Notes: generated from the sequence alone by a model not told the origin. A stretch of DNA of 8,005 nt from Parachlamydiales bacterium (GCA_020050965.1 JAGVJV010000072.1:1-8005); one strand, 5' to 3'; shown: positions 1 through 6,194, counted from the stretch's first letter. Numbers and translations are program-made.

Positions 1-722
1 AATGCATGTTCTTTTTCATTCTTTAAATTCCCATCAAAAGGGGGGAATGTCATTTTTTTAAGCTCTTGCTCTAAAAATTTTTTATTTCTTTCACTCTCGC
101 TGCGCAGCACTTTCATCTGCACAAAGGAGCCATCTCGCTTGAGTGTCAGTTCCACTTTGACCTCTCCCACTTCAGGCAAGTTGAGCGCCTCCTGCAGAAA
201 ATATACTAAGGTGCTGACAAACAGGCTCTCTTCATCACCGCTGCTCTCCTCATCGATTTTCAATTGGGGAACCCATTTTGGAGCAGGCAAAATTTCTTTG
301 GGACTCTCTTTATGGCTTTTTTGATCAATTTTCGCAATGCTTTCTTGCAACTCTCGCACTAAATCGGCAGAAACGACCGGGCTACTGCTTTTTTTAGGGG
401 CCGGCCGGGCTGCAGTTGTTGGGGCAGGTGGCGCAGATTTTTTGACGGGTGCAGTCACAGACTTTGGAGCAGCAGGTTTAGACGGAACAATCGGAGTGGG
501 TTTTGCAACTGCTGGTTGTGGTTTTGGAGTTTGCGGTTTTGGCGTTGTTTTTTGGACCGCCTGTTTCACCACAGGTTGGGGATTAGAAACCACTTGAGGT
601 ACATGCATCACAGTGCGTACAGCTAAGGGCTTCCGATCGACCTTTTTGCTGGGCATCCAGAGGGCTGACCAGAGGACGAGGAAAGCGTGGACAGCGATCA
701 CATAGTAGGCGATCTTTTTCAT
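1..722 (-). CDS. TolA/TonB-like energy transducer, partial (C-terminus beyond the left edge)
   Basis: The frame is open from ATG at 722 to the window edge (240 codons), so the gene is cut. Its ATG overlaps the TGA of the tolR-like gene by four bases (ATGA, 719-722). The layout is that of a TonB/TolA protein: a short basic N-terminus (MKK), one membrane segment at residues 6-23 containing His12, a Pro/Lys/Ala/Val-rich linker at about 31-117 with PKPQ repeats, a charged stretch at 120-165, and an alpha/beta C-terminal region from about 167. That region has the pattern of a TonB C-terminal domain (VKVELTLKRDGSFVQMKVL, then FPPFDG). TonB and TolA have a functionally important membrane His; equating it with His12 is my inference, and the Ser four residues before it in TonB is Val here. 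The product should span from inner membrane to periplasm and pass TolQR motor energy to the outer envelope. The usual tolB and pal would lie beyond the left edge. Confidence 0.82.
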   Translation of the reverse strand, partial: MKKIAYYVIAVHAFLVLWSALWMPSKKVDRKPLAVRTVMHVPQVVSNPQPVVKQAVQKTTPKPQTPKPQPAVAKPTPIVPSKPAAPKSVTAPVKKSAPPAPTTAARPAPKKSSSPVVSADLVRELQESIAKIDQKSHKESPKEILPAPKWVPQLKIDEESSGDEESLFVSTLVYFLQEALNLPEVGEVKVELTLKRDGSFVQMKVLRSESERNKKFLEQELKKMTFPPFDGNLKNEKEHA

Positions 723-1132
723 TTTGCAGGTTCCAACACCACATCGAGCTCATCAAAACCGGCCTCTTCCACGGCGTTTTTCACCATCTGGTAGGTGCCA
801 AAATGGGCTTTGCGATCGTGGAAAAGTTGCGGTGTTAATTTGGGGTTTTTTGATTTGAGCGCTTTCAAAACGGGAGATAGACTTTCGGGCGTGACCAATT
901 TTTTGTTGATCCAAATGGTGTCGTTTTCATGCACATGGATCGTCAGCGAGCTCATGTTTGTAGCTTCGTTCTGTTCCCGCGCCGGAGCTCGAGCGAGTTT
1001 TACATTGTCGACTTCGAGAATCGGGGCGATCAGAATGAACATGATGAGCACCACAAAGACCACGTCGATGAGCGGGGTCAGTTCGATGCTGCCCACCTCA
1101 ATGCCAGATTCAGATGATTTTCTTTTGCGCAT
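719..1132 (-). CDS. tolR: TolR/ExbD-like inner-membrane motor protein
   Basis: This 137-residue protein has the ExbD/TolR layout: a short cytoplasmic N-terminus, one membrane helix at about residues 18-38 (LTPLIDVVFVVLIMFILIAP), and a periplasmic domain of about 100 residues. Asp23 in PLIDVVF falls where TolR and ExbD carry the proton-pathway aspartate essential for the motor, at the same residue number as in E. coli TolR. The start lies three bases after the tolQ-like stop, and the TGA overlaps the ATG of the TolA-like gene, so all three are very probably one operon. In the family, ExbD/TolR dimers sit inside a TolQ/ExbB pentamer and use the proton gradient to drive the TonB/TolA partner. 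ExbD is the alternative name; the TolA-like neighbour and the chlamydial setting favour TolR. Confidence 0.9.
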   Translation of the reverse strand: MRKRKSSESGIEVGSIELTPLIDVVFVVLIMFILIAPILEVDNVKLARAPAREQNEATNMSSLTIHVHENDTIWINKKLVTPESLSPVLKALKSKNPKLTPQLFHDRKAHFGTYQMVKNAVEEAGFDELDVVLEPAK

Positions 1133-1135
1133 ACT

Positions 1136-1846
1136 CTAAGGTTTTCTGTACTGCAGTTCGATAGCTGTCAGCAATTTGTAGAGGAAGTCTTCTGTATCGG
1201 AAGAAAGGACGCGACAGGCATTGCGCAGCCAACTCGACGAAATCAGCGCAGGAATCGCGATCAATAGGCCGATTACAGTCGTCACAAGAGCTGTAGACAA
1301 TCCACCCAAAATTTCGGTGTTCGAAGTAGCGCTGACGCCTGCCTGCATTCCAGAAAAGGCAACTAAAATTCCCCAAACGGTTCCGAGCAGCCCCATAAAC
1401 GGAGCCAGGGTGACGATCATTGGAAGGAGGAAGAGATTTTTTTCAATCTGTTTGAGCTCACCTGAAATCGTGGTGAGGACATGCGTTTCGATTAGCTCTA
1501 CGTCGGTCCGTGTCAGATAGACATGCTCCTTATCCTCGGCAAAAAAGTGGTTTTTATTTAGAATCTCCACTGTTTTTTGCTTCACGGCTTGAAAAACTTG
1601 GGAGAAGGGATGGGATGGACCCTTTTGATCGACAGCGAGGTTGAGCAGCTGCTCCTTACTTTTTTGCACTGCCTTTTCGAAGGCGTAGCAGAGCCGTCTG
1701 GTTTTGCGCACAGCTAAGATTTTATGGACCAAGACGATCCAGCAGAGAATCGACAAAGTAAAGAGGCCCATAAAAATACATTTTCCGAAAAAATCGGCTT
1801 CAAAATAAGCTGAAAAGAGCGCGTGACTAGTGGCAAGTACAATCAT
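1136..1846 (-). CDS. tolQ: TolQ/ExbB-like MotA-family proton channel subunit
   Basis: This 236-residue, full-length protein has the three membrane segments of TolQ: about residues 20-42, 137-163 (LAPFMGLLGTVWGILVAF) and 180-205 (LSTALVTTVIGLLIAIPALI). A large cytoplasmic loop lies between the first two. Thr156 in GLLGTVWG and Thr189/190 in LVTTVIG sit at the conserved positions that line the proton path in ExbB/TolQ. ATG at 1846 is the only plausible start: an in-frame stop lies five codons upstream, and the N-terminus aligns in length with E. coli TolQ. It is first in a tight operon with the TolR- and TolA-like genes. The next gene on the other strand starts only two bases away, so its promoter must lie inside that gene. 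TolQ forms the pentameric stator that powers outer-membrane constriction during division. Confidence 0.92.
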   Translation of the reverse strand: MIVLATSHALFSAYFEADFFGKCIFMGLFTLSILCWIVLVHKILAVRKTRRLCYAFEKAVQKSKEQLLNLAVDQKGPSHPFSQVFQAVKQKTVEILNKNHFFAEDKEHVYLTRTDVELIETHVLTTISGELKQIEKNLFLLPMIVTLAPFMGLLGTVWGILVAFSGMQAGVSATSNTEILGGLSTALVTTVIGLLIAIPALISSSWLRNACRVLSSDTEDFLYKLLTAIELQYRKP

Positions 1847-1848
1847 AA

Positions 1849-2415
1849 ATGACTTCAGTTAAGGTTATCTGCTTTTATACCCCAAACTCCCCTTATCAAC
1901 AAGAGGCGACTTATTTGCAGACCTCATGCGAAAATTTTGGTATCCCCTTTGAGATTGAGCCGCGCCCATCCAGAGGCAGCTGGGAAAAAAATGTGGCGAT
2001 GAAACCAGCGTTCATTTTAGAAAAGCTGAGAAGTAGTAACACCCCTCTTCTATGGGTCGATGCCGACGCTGTCTTTTTGCAAGCTCCCAACTTTTCCCCT
2101 TTCCTGCATGCTGATCTCGCCGTTCGGTACATGGAACTTTTCCAAGATCGTCCTGAATATGCAGTCAGTGCCGGTACCATCTTCATCAATCAAACTCCTG
2201 CCGCTCACCAGCTCATCGAGAAATGGGTTGAAACATGCGGGGATTTTCCCTTTGCTGATCAGCTTTCCCTCTTTGAGGTGCTGAAAGAAAATACAAGTGC
2301 CAAAGTCTTGCCTTTGCCGATCAGCTATTGTAAGATCTACGATATCGATTCCTTTTTTATTGATGATGATCAAGTGGTTATCGAACACAGGCAAGCTTCA
2401 CGATGGTGCAGATGA
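1849..2415 (+). CDS. small GT-A-type glycosyltransferase (putative nucleotide-diphospho-sugar transferase)
   Basis: The 188-residue protein has the signs of a GT-A fold transferase. There is an N-terminal strand (KVICFYTPNSPY), a KPAFILEKL helix at 52-60, and a strand ending in a DxD motif (LLWVDADAVF, Asp71-Ala-Asp73) that in such enzymes binds the metal and nucleotide sugar. A second half follows with SAGTIFIN (107-114), FADQLSLFEVL (135-145) and a closing VVIEHRQASR. It has no signal peptide or membrane segment, so it is probably cytoplasmic or peripheral. Donor and acceptor cannot be read from the sequence. ATG at 1849 directly follows an in-frame TAA and no other ATG occurs before residue 51. 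There is no clear ribosome binding site; a TACAAT hexamer five bases before the ATG could be a -10 box of a very short-leader transcript. It probably forms an operon with the overlapping DUF1343 gene. Confidence 0.75.
   Translation: MTSVKVICFYTPNSPYQQEATYLQTSCENFGIPFEIEPRPSRGSWEKNVAMKPAFILEKLRSSNTPLLWVDADAVFLQAPNFSPFLHADLAVRYMELFQDRPEYAVSAGTIFINQTPAAHQLIEKWVETCGDFPFADQLSLFEVLKENTSAKVLPLPISYCKIYDIDSFFIDDDQVVIEHRQASRWCR
1874..1902 (-). promoter_or_regulatory. candidate promoter for the tolQRA-like operon, inside the divergent gene
   Basis: On the minus strand TTGTTG (1902-1897), a 17-base spacer and TATAAA (1879-1874) match a sigma70-type promoter 3/6 and 5/6. Transcription would begin about 20 to 25 bases before the tolQ ATG. 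It lies inside codons 9 to 18 of the divergent glycosyltransferase gene, the only place available because the two starts are two bases apart. Sequence match only. Confidence 0.35.
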
Positions 2416-3623
2416 AAATACTTTTTCTACTCCTATTTTCCCTCACTTTGCACGCCTATCCGGTCAAAGTGGGGATCGACCGACTCTTTGAGCCACAGTA
2501 TAGCGGCCTTGTGAAAAACAAACGGGTCGGCCTGATCACCAACCACACAGGCGTTGACAGTCAGCTCGCCTCCAACATCAAAATTCTCAAAAACCACGCC
2601 CACCTGGTCGCCATCTTCTGCCCCGAACATGGGATCGATGGGTCTGCCCGTGCCGATGAAAAGATCGACCATAGCAAAGACCGCGACGGAATCCACATTT
2701 ACAGCCTGCATGGAGAAACGCGCCGTCCGACCGTTGAAATGCTCAAAGATATCGATATTCTGCTCTACGACATTCAAGAGATCGGCTGCCGCTCCTACAC
2801 CTACATATCGACCCTCTTCTATGCAATGGAGGAGGCGGCAAAAAAAGGGATCCCGGTCGTCGTGCTTGATCGACCCAACCCGATGGGAGGCCTCGTCGTC
2901 GATGGGCCAATGCTGCAAGACAAATGGCGTTCCTTCATGGGCTATATCAACGTCCCCTACTGCCACGGGATGACCGTCGCAGAACTGGCTCGTTATTTCA
3001 ATATCGAATACAAAATCGGCTGCAAACTGCACATCGTCCCGATGGAAGGGTGGCAGCGGCGGATGACCTATAAAGAGACCGGCCTCGCCTGGATTCCTAC
3101 CAGCCCCTACATTCCCGAATCCGACACCCCATTCTTCTACGCATCGACGGGCATTCTAGGTGCTCTTGGCGTCGTCAACATCGGCATCGGCTACACCTTG
3201 CCCTTCAAAGTGATCGGAGCTCCCTGGATTGACGGCTACCACTTAGCCGAAAAACTCAATGAGCAAAAACTCCCCGGAGTCAAATTTGTCCCCTTCTACT
3301 ACCAGCCTTTCTACGGTAAGTTTGCTAAAGAGCAGTGCGAAGGGGTGAAAATCATCATCACCAGCCCCCACATCTACCGACCGCTGGCGGTGCAATACAT
3401 GCTGATCGGGATGCTGAAATCACTCTATCCATCCCAATTTCAAGCTAAGCTCAATCAATTCACCGATGCCGACAAAAGTTCGTTTTGCAAAGTCAATGGC
3501 AACTCGGAAATTCTGAGCATCATCACCAATGAAAACTTCATCGCTTGGAAACTGATCGGATATGACAAAGAGCAGCGGAGTGCCTTCTTAGAGAAGCGGA
3601 AGAAGTACCTAATGTACGATTGA
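2412..3623 (+). CDS. namZ: DUF1343 / NamZ-type exo-beta-N-acetylmuramidase, secreted
   Basis: From ATG 2412 the protein has 403 residues, the usual size for DUF1343. A signal peptide is evident (MKILFLLLFSLTLHA, then YPV). Family motifs follow in order: GLITNHTGVD (40-49), FCPEHG (69-74), YSLHGETRRPT (97-107), DIQEIGCRSYTYIST (120-134), VLDRPNPMGG (151-160), VDGPML (163-168), HGMTVAEL (185-192), SPYIPESDT (231-239) and IGAPWIDG (268-275). B. subtilis NamZ (YbbC) of this family removes N-acetylmuramic acid from the ends of glycan chains; the Glu of PEHG, kept here as Glu72, is thought to act in catalysis (recalled, not checked). The stretch at 245-266 lacks the conserved EGTN-SEGRGTTRPF block. 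ATG 2412 overlaps the upstream TGA (ATGA); an in-frame ATG at 2403 would add three residues but fits a signal peptide less well. It is visibly richer in C-ending codons than its neighbours. Family call is firm, exact substrate less so. Confidence 0.88.
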   Translation: MKILFLLLFSLTLHAYPVKVGIDRLFEPQYSGLVKNKRVGLITNHTGVDSQLASNIKILKNHAHLVAIFCPEHGIDGSARADEKIDHSKDRDGIHIYSLHGETRRPTVEMLKDIDILLYDIQEIGCRSYTYISTLFYAMEEAAKKGIPVVVLDRPNPMGGLVVDGPMLQDKWRSFMGYINVPYCHGMTVAELARYFNIEYKIGCKLHIVPMEGWQRRMTYKETGLAWIPTSPYIPESDTPFFYASTGILGALGVVNIGIGYTLPFKVIGAPWIDGYHLAEKLNEQKLPGVKFVPFYYQPFYGKFAKEQCEGVKIIITSPHIYRPLAVQYMLIGMLKSLYPSQFQAKLNQFTDADKSSFCKVNGNSEILSIITNENFIAWKLIGYDKEQRSAFLEKRKKYLMYD

Positions 3624-3651
3624 TCGCAACACTATAAACCCAAAACTCAGG

Positions 3652-4677
3652 TTATAAAGGACATATTAGACTTGCGCTGATGTTGTGTTCGACCATATGG
3701 TGCATACCCCAATATCCTCTATAGCCTAAAGAGAAGATTACGCCATTTAAGAAAGTATTGGAGAGGTTGATACCCCCTGAGCCGAAGAATGTTCTGTCTT
3801 TATAGATGGGCCAGCTCTCAAAGGGAGCGCCATCAAGGTTTCTCTGGCGGAACTTAATTTTGATTGTCTTGTTAACCCAGTCTTCATTCGCAGCGAGGAA
3901 GACTTTTATAGAAAAACCTGGAGGACAATCCTGTGCATAGCAGGTTTCTTGGCAGCAATCGGGTACGCAGGGGAAAAAGATCACCGATTCTACACCAATA
4001 CCAGTAACGAAAGAACGGGCATGCTGGTGCTTGTATTGAAGGTTATTAGTGGAAGCACCGCGCTCACGATAGCCCTCGATATCGACCCATTGATATTCGA
4101 TTGTTGCAATGGGTCCCAATCTGAAGTTGCAGTAATCCCAGAAGTACCATCCTCCCTCTAACAGGGCATCATACTGCATTCCATCTGCATGACCTCTAGC
4201 TGTTAATTTTCTAGAATCTATTTCAAAATGGCGATTGATATGATCAAATCTCAGCCAGCCCGCGTTAAAGATTCCGTTGATGTAGCCATGGCAAAATTCC
4301 ATTCCAGAAAAAGCGGAAAGGGCCCAAGTTCTGAACTCAGTATGAAATTTACCTTGGTTAAACTGTTGTTTAAAAGAATTTGTGTTGTAGCTGCCGGCTA
4401 ATCCTAACGACCAAAATGAGCAAAATTTATAGGTAAGACCATATGTCCCATTCCAGGCGCGGGAATCTTCTATTTTGCCATTTACATGAGGGGCTATTAG
4501 CTTTGGAGCGTAATTCCCAGCGGCAAATGCATATAGTTTGTAGTCACAGAGATCACTGATGGGGTAAAGCTCTTGTCTGATGGTCGCATTTAGTCCGCGC
4601 ATTAGAGCAAATGGTTGTACAGCTTCAACAATAGTTGTTAAGCTAAGCACAGCTAATGCCGATGCAATCTTTTTCAT
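3652..4677 (-). CDS. outer-membrane beta-barrel protein, autotransporter-translocator-like, Cys-containing
   Basis: The 341-residue product begins with a Sec signal peptide (MKKIASALAVLSLTTIVEA, then VQP). The rest is a run of short amphipathic strands rich in aromatics and Gly, for example GTYGLTYKF, WSLGLAGSYN, YINGIFNAGWLRF and FRLGPIATIEYQWVDIEGYRERGAS. The latter part, through LQYKHQHARSFVTGIGVES, closely resembles the GP-A-E/D-GY-E-G---L-Y--Q---S-----G pattern of autotransporter translocator domains (PF03797 type). No passenger domain is present, so it is probably a stand-alone barrel or porin. It has ten cysteines (44, 86, 129, 183, 237, 241, 242, 246, 251, 339), five of them within 15 residues after strand SVIFF, which suggests a disulfide-bonded loop. 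A strong ribosome binding site precedes the ATG. It follows the oxidoreductase by 54 bases on the same strand and converges on the DUF1343 gene. Specific function is not recognised. Confidence 0.75.
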   Translation of the reverse strand: MKKIASALAVLSLTTIVEAVQPFALMRGLNATIRQELYPISDLCDYKLYAFAAGNYAPKLIAPHVNGKIEDSRAWNGTYGLTYKFCSFWSLGLAGSYNTNSFKQQFNQGKFHTEFRTWALSAFSGMEFCHGYINGIFNAGWLRFDHINRHFEIDSRKLTARGHADGMQYDALLEGGWYFWDYCNFRLGPIATIEYQWVDIEGYRERGASTNNLQYKHQHARSFVTGIGVESVIFFPCVPDCCQETCYAQDCPPGFSIKVFLAANEDWVNKTIKIKFRQRNLDGAPFESWPIYKDRTFFGSGGINLSNTFLNGVIFSLGYRGYWGMHHMVEHNISASLICPL

Positions 4678-4682
4678 AACCG

Positions 4683-4688
4683 CTCCCT
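4683..4688 (-). promoter_or_regulatory. strong Shine-Dalgarno site of the beta-barrel gene
   Basis: AGGGAG (within AAAGGGAG on the minus strand) lies five bases before ATG 4677. It is the clearest ribosome binding site in the window; the other genes start by overlap or have none. It fixes this start and fits a highly expressed outer-membrane protein. Confidence 0.75.
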
Positions 4689-4700
4689 TTAGTTAATTTT

Positions 4701-4730
4701 CTTATATATGTATTAGGTGAAAACAGAAAA
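4701..4730 (-). promoter_or_regulatory. weak candidate promoter upstream of the beta-barrel gene
   Basis: On the minus strand TTTTCT (4730-4725), an 18-base spacer and TATAAG (4706-4701) lie in the 54-base AT-rich gap after the oxidoreductase. The -10 is reasonable and the -35 poor, so the barrel gene may have its own promoter or may be read with the oxidoreductase. Other -10 placements in the TATATA run are possible. Confidence 0.25.
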
Positions 4731-4731
4731 G

Positions 4732-6024
4732 TTATTTTTTCATTTCAGAAGCGATTTTCTTAGCCCCCGCGATCGCTGGGACGATGCCGATGCCATTGCA
4801 AGCAAGATTGTACCAAAGATGAGGGTATTCTGAGTCAGGCCCCACCCATCTCATCCCGTCGGAGCTATAGCCCATCCATCCACTCCAAAAGAAAGGAAGG
4901 GTATCGGGCGCATCCTTAAAGGTGCTTTTGAGAAATTGTCTAACTAGATAGAAACTCTCAACCCCCTTGCTTTCTTCCCATTGCTCTAGATCAAATTCAG
5001 GGCCGCCGATGACACAGGCGTGATCCGGATTGTTATTTGGGTGCGGGGCATGGGAAAAATACCAAAAAGGGACATCTTTATAGGGGCCTTGTTGATTGAG
5101 CAATCCCACTGCATAGCTCTCATCTAATTCGCCAGGGAAAGCAGCAAGATAGCCAATGCGTGGAGTGATATTTTCATGCAATTTCGTAAAAGACTTTTCA
5201 TTAATCGAATCCCAAATCGTAAAATTCTTGTAACCATTGGTGCAGAGGATGACCTCTTGGGACGTTACAGTTCCTTTAGAGTGCTGTAGCACCACATGGT
5301 CCAGATAGAGATCGATCTTACTGATGTCGGTTTGTTCATAGACAAAAAGTCGATGGGGGTATTTTTGCTGCAGATAGTCTAAAACCCAGTAGCAAAACTT
5401 CGCGCTATTCATCCGTTTGCCTTTGAAAGGGAGGAGCGGCTGAGCTGCTGCAATATAACTTGTGTCATTTGTGTAGAGAATAGATAAAATCGTCTCTTGG
5501 GGGACAAATTCCATCAGCTGTGCAAATTCTGCAGGGATCGTTTCTTTTAGGTCTTCCGCAACCAAATAGCGCCACTTTATTTGTAAGTACTCACTTCGAA
5601 TCAGAAAATCTTTCATAGTAGCGATGAATTGATCGAGCGAAGTAAAGCCATTGGCAACACTAGGGAATGAGAGAAGATTGTCTTGGAGGCCGATTTCTTC
5701 GTGGATCGCATGCAGATCATCCCAAGCTTCACCGAGGTCATTGTAAAAAGCCTGAGTCGCTTCTTTGCCAAGTGTTTGCTCAAGCTCTAAAGCCGGCTTT
5801 TCTATATGGACGACCGCCAAGCCCGCATTGTGCCCAGTAGCGCCGCTTGCCACCCTGTTTTTCTCTAGCAAAACCACATTTTTTTCAGTCGTCGTCAGAA
5901 GGTAATAGAGGGTCGCAACCCCAGAAATGCCGCCCCCCACAATCGCCACTTCGCAATGGAGCTCGGTCTGGAGGCCAGGCCATGAGGTTTTTTCAAAATC
6001 TAGCCAGGGAGAATCGGTAAACAT
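4732..6024 (-). CDS. FAD-dependent oxidoreductase, DAO family (glycine / D-amino-acid oxidase-like)
   Basis: The 430-residue protein has the DAO-family layout (PF01266). An N-terminal SPWLDFEKTSWPGL precedes a Rossmann strand with G-x-G-x-x-G (Gly30, Gly32, Gly35 in AIVGGGISG) and an acidic residue ending the second strand (Glu54 in VVLLEK), which binds the FAD ribose. SGATGHNAG follows (60-68), the counterpart of the SGxSGRNGG flavin motif. Later come VILCTNGY (258-265) and a C-terminal NLACNGIGIVPA (407-418) closing the FAD site. It is predicted to be cytosolic and to oxidise an amine or amino acid with FAD; the substrate cannot be told. ATG 6024 was chosen over the in-frame ATG at 6069 because homologous N-termini begin near SPWL and a consensus-like promoter lies between the two. 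No ribosome binding site precedes 6024. The beta-barrel gene follows downstream. Confidence 0.85.
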   Translation of the reverse strand: MFTDSPWLDFEKTSWPGLQTELHCEVAIVGGGISGVATLYYLLTTTEKNVVLLEKNRVASGATGHNAGLAVVHIEKPALELEQTLGKEATQAFYNDLGEAWDDLHAIHEEIGLQDNLLSFPSVANGFTSLDQFIATMKDFLIRSEYLQIKWRYLVAEDLKETIPAEFAQLMEFVPQETILSILYTNDTSYIAAAQPLLPFKGKRMNSAKFCYWVLDYLQQKYPHRLFVYEQTDISKIDLYLDHVVLQHSKGTVTSQEVILCTNGYKNFTIWDSINEKSFTKLHENITPRIGYLAAFPGELDESYAVGLLNQQGPYKDVPFWYFSHAPHPNNNPDHACVIGGPEFDLEQWEESKGVESFYLVRQFLKSTFKDAPDTLPFFWSGWMGYSSDGMRWVGPDSEYPHLWYNLACNGIGIVPAIAGAKKIASEMKK

Positions 6025-6031
6025 AAATAAT

Positions 6032-6060
6032 ATTATACCAGGGGTAGTTGCAAAACTCAA
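6032..6060 (-). promoter_or_regulatory. sigma70-type promoter of the FAD oxidoreductase
   Basis: On the minus strand TTGAGT (6060-6055), exactly 17 bases and a perfect TATAAT (6037-6032) form the best promoter in the window. The A of ATG 6024 is the eighth base after the -10 hexamer, about where transcription usually starts, so the mRNA may have little or no leader. The -35 ends six bases from the repeat region, so a protein bound there could influence it. Confidence 0.7.
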
Positions 6061-6065
6061 GGTTC

Positions 6066-6126
6066 GCAAAATGACATTTGAAATGTCATATTGAGACTCA
6101 AATTGACATTTGAGATGTCATTTTGC
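6066..6126. repeat. 61-bp near-palindrome containing two operator-like sites
   Basis: From GCAAAATGACAT to ATGTCATTTTGC the segment is symmetrical about position 6096 (TTGAG-a-CTCAA). I count 26 of 30 arm positions matching. It contains palindromic sites 1 and 2, and its left 46 bases recur 83 bases downstream. Confidence 0.85.
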
Positions 6127-6146
6127 AGGCTTTTAATGGAAAAAGC

Positions 6147-6175
6147 TTGCAAATTGACATTTGAAATGTCATATT
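6147..6175 (+). promoter_or_regulatory. candidate promoter of the DUF4143 ATPase with an operator in its spacer
   Basis: TTGCAA (6147-6152), 17 bases and CATATT (6170-6175) match a sigma70 promoter 4/6 and 4/6. Palindrome site 3 (6155-6171) fills the spacer, a classic repressor position. The start would be near 6182, leaving a leader of only a few bases before ATG 6186. Two TTGACA hexamers nearby (6103, 6154) have no good partner. Confidence 0.35.
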
Positions 6176-6194
6176 GAGTCTCAGAATGACATTT
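6149..6194. repeat. second unit of an 83-base-period direct repeat (first unit 6066-6111)
   Basis: Position 6066+n matches 6149+n at 42 of 46 places, including 24 identical bases in a row (6072-6095 and 6155-6178). The second unit loses the pattern just inside the ATPase coding region, so it lacks the last half site that the first unit has. Confidence 0.88.

Larger units (their letters stand above)
6071..6194. promoter_or_regulatory. operator-like array: 3.5 copies of TGACATTT-n-AAATGTCA
   Basis: Site 1, 6071-6089, is ATGACATTTGAAATGTCAT, a perfect palindrome around G6080. Site 2, 6104-6120, is TGACAT-TTGAG-ATGTCA. Site 3, 6155-6171, is TGACATTTGAAATGTCA. Site 4 is only the left half, ATGACATTT at 6186-6194, and its ATG is the ATPase start codon. 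Centres of sites 1-2 and of sites 3-4 are both 32 bases apart, about three helical turns, so paired sites face the same side of the DNA. This is typical of dimer binding by a regulator. The ATPase itself, which has a helix-turn-helix-like segment, is the obvious candidate binder, but that is inference. Confidence 0.7.

Noticed and set aside
139..597. Two plus-strand open frames rich in Ser or Gly/Ala
   Set aside because: They are antisense to the TolA-like gene; the Gly/Ala richness is only the complement of its Pro/Lys/Ala linker codons.
1110..1376. An 88-residue minus-strand frame overlapping tolQ and tolR
   Set aside because: It is a shifted frame within tolQ, whose own frame carries all conserved TolQ motifs.
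2433..3032. A 199-residue minus-strand frame
   Set aside because: It is opposite a clearly conserved DUF1343 gene and shows no family motifs of its own.
3633..3656. Possible bidirectional terminator (TATAAACC ... GGTTATA) between the convergent genes
   Set aside because: The stem is short and AT-rich, has a bulge, and no T-run follows on either strand.
6025..6069. Longer N-terminus of the oxidoreductase starting at ATG 6069
   Set aside because: The extra 15 residues are encoded across the TATAAT promoter and do not resemble the family N-terminus.
6129..6146. Intrinsic terminator GCTTTT-AATGGA-AAAAGC
   Set aside because: It is the tip of the longer inverted repeat and has no following T-run; no gene ends here.
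6103..6159. Two perfect TTGACA hexamers as -35 boxes
   Set aside because: No acceptable -10 lies 16 to 18 bases downstream of either; they arise from the TGACATTT repeat.
6066..6194. CRISPR array
   Set aside because: There are only two imperfect units, and the intervening sequence pairs with the repeats rather than being a unique spacer; no cas genes are present.
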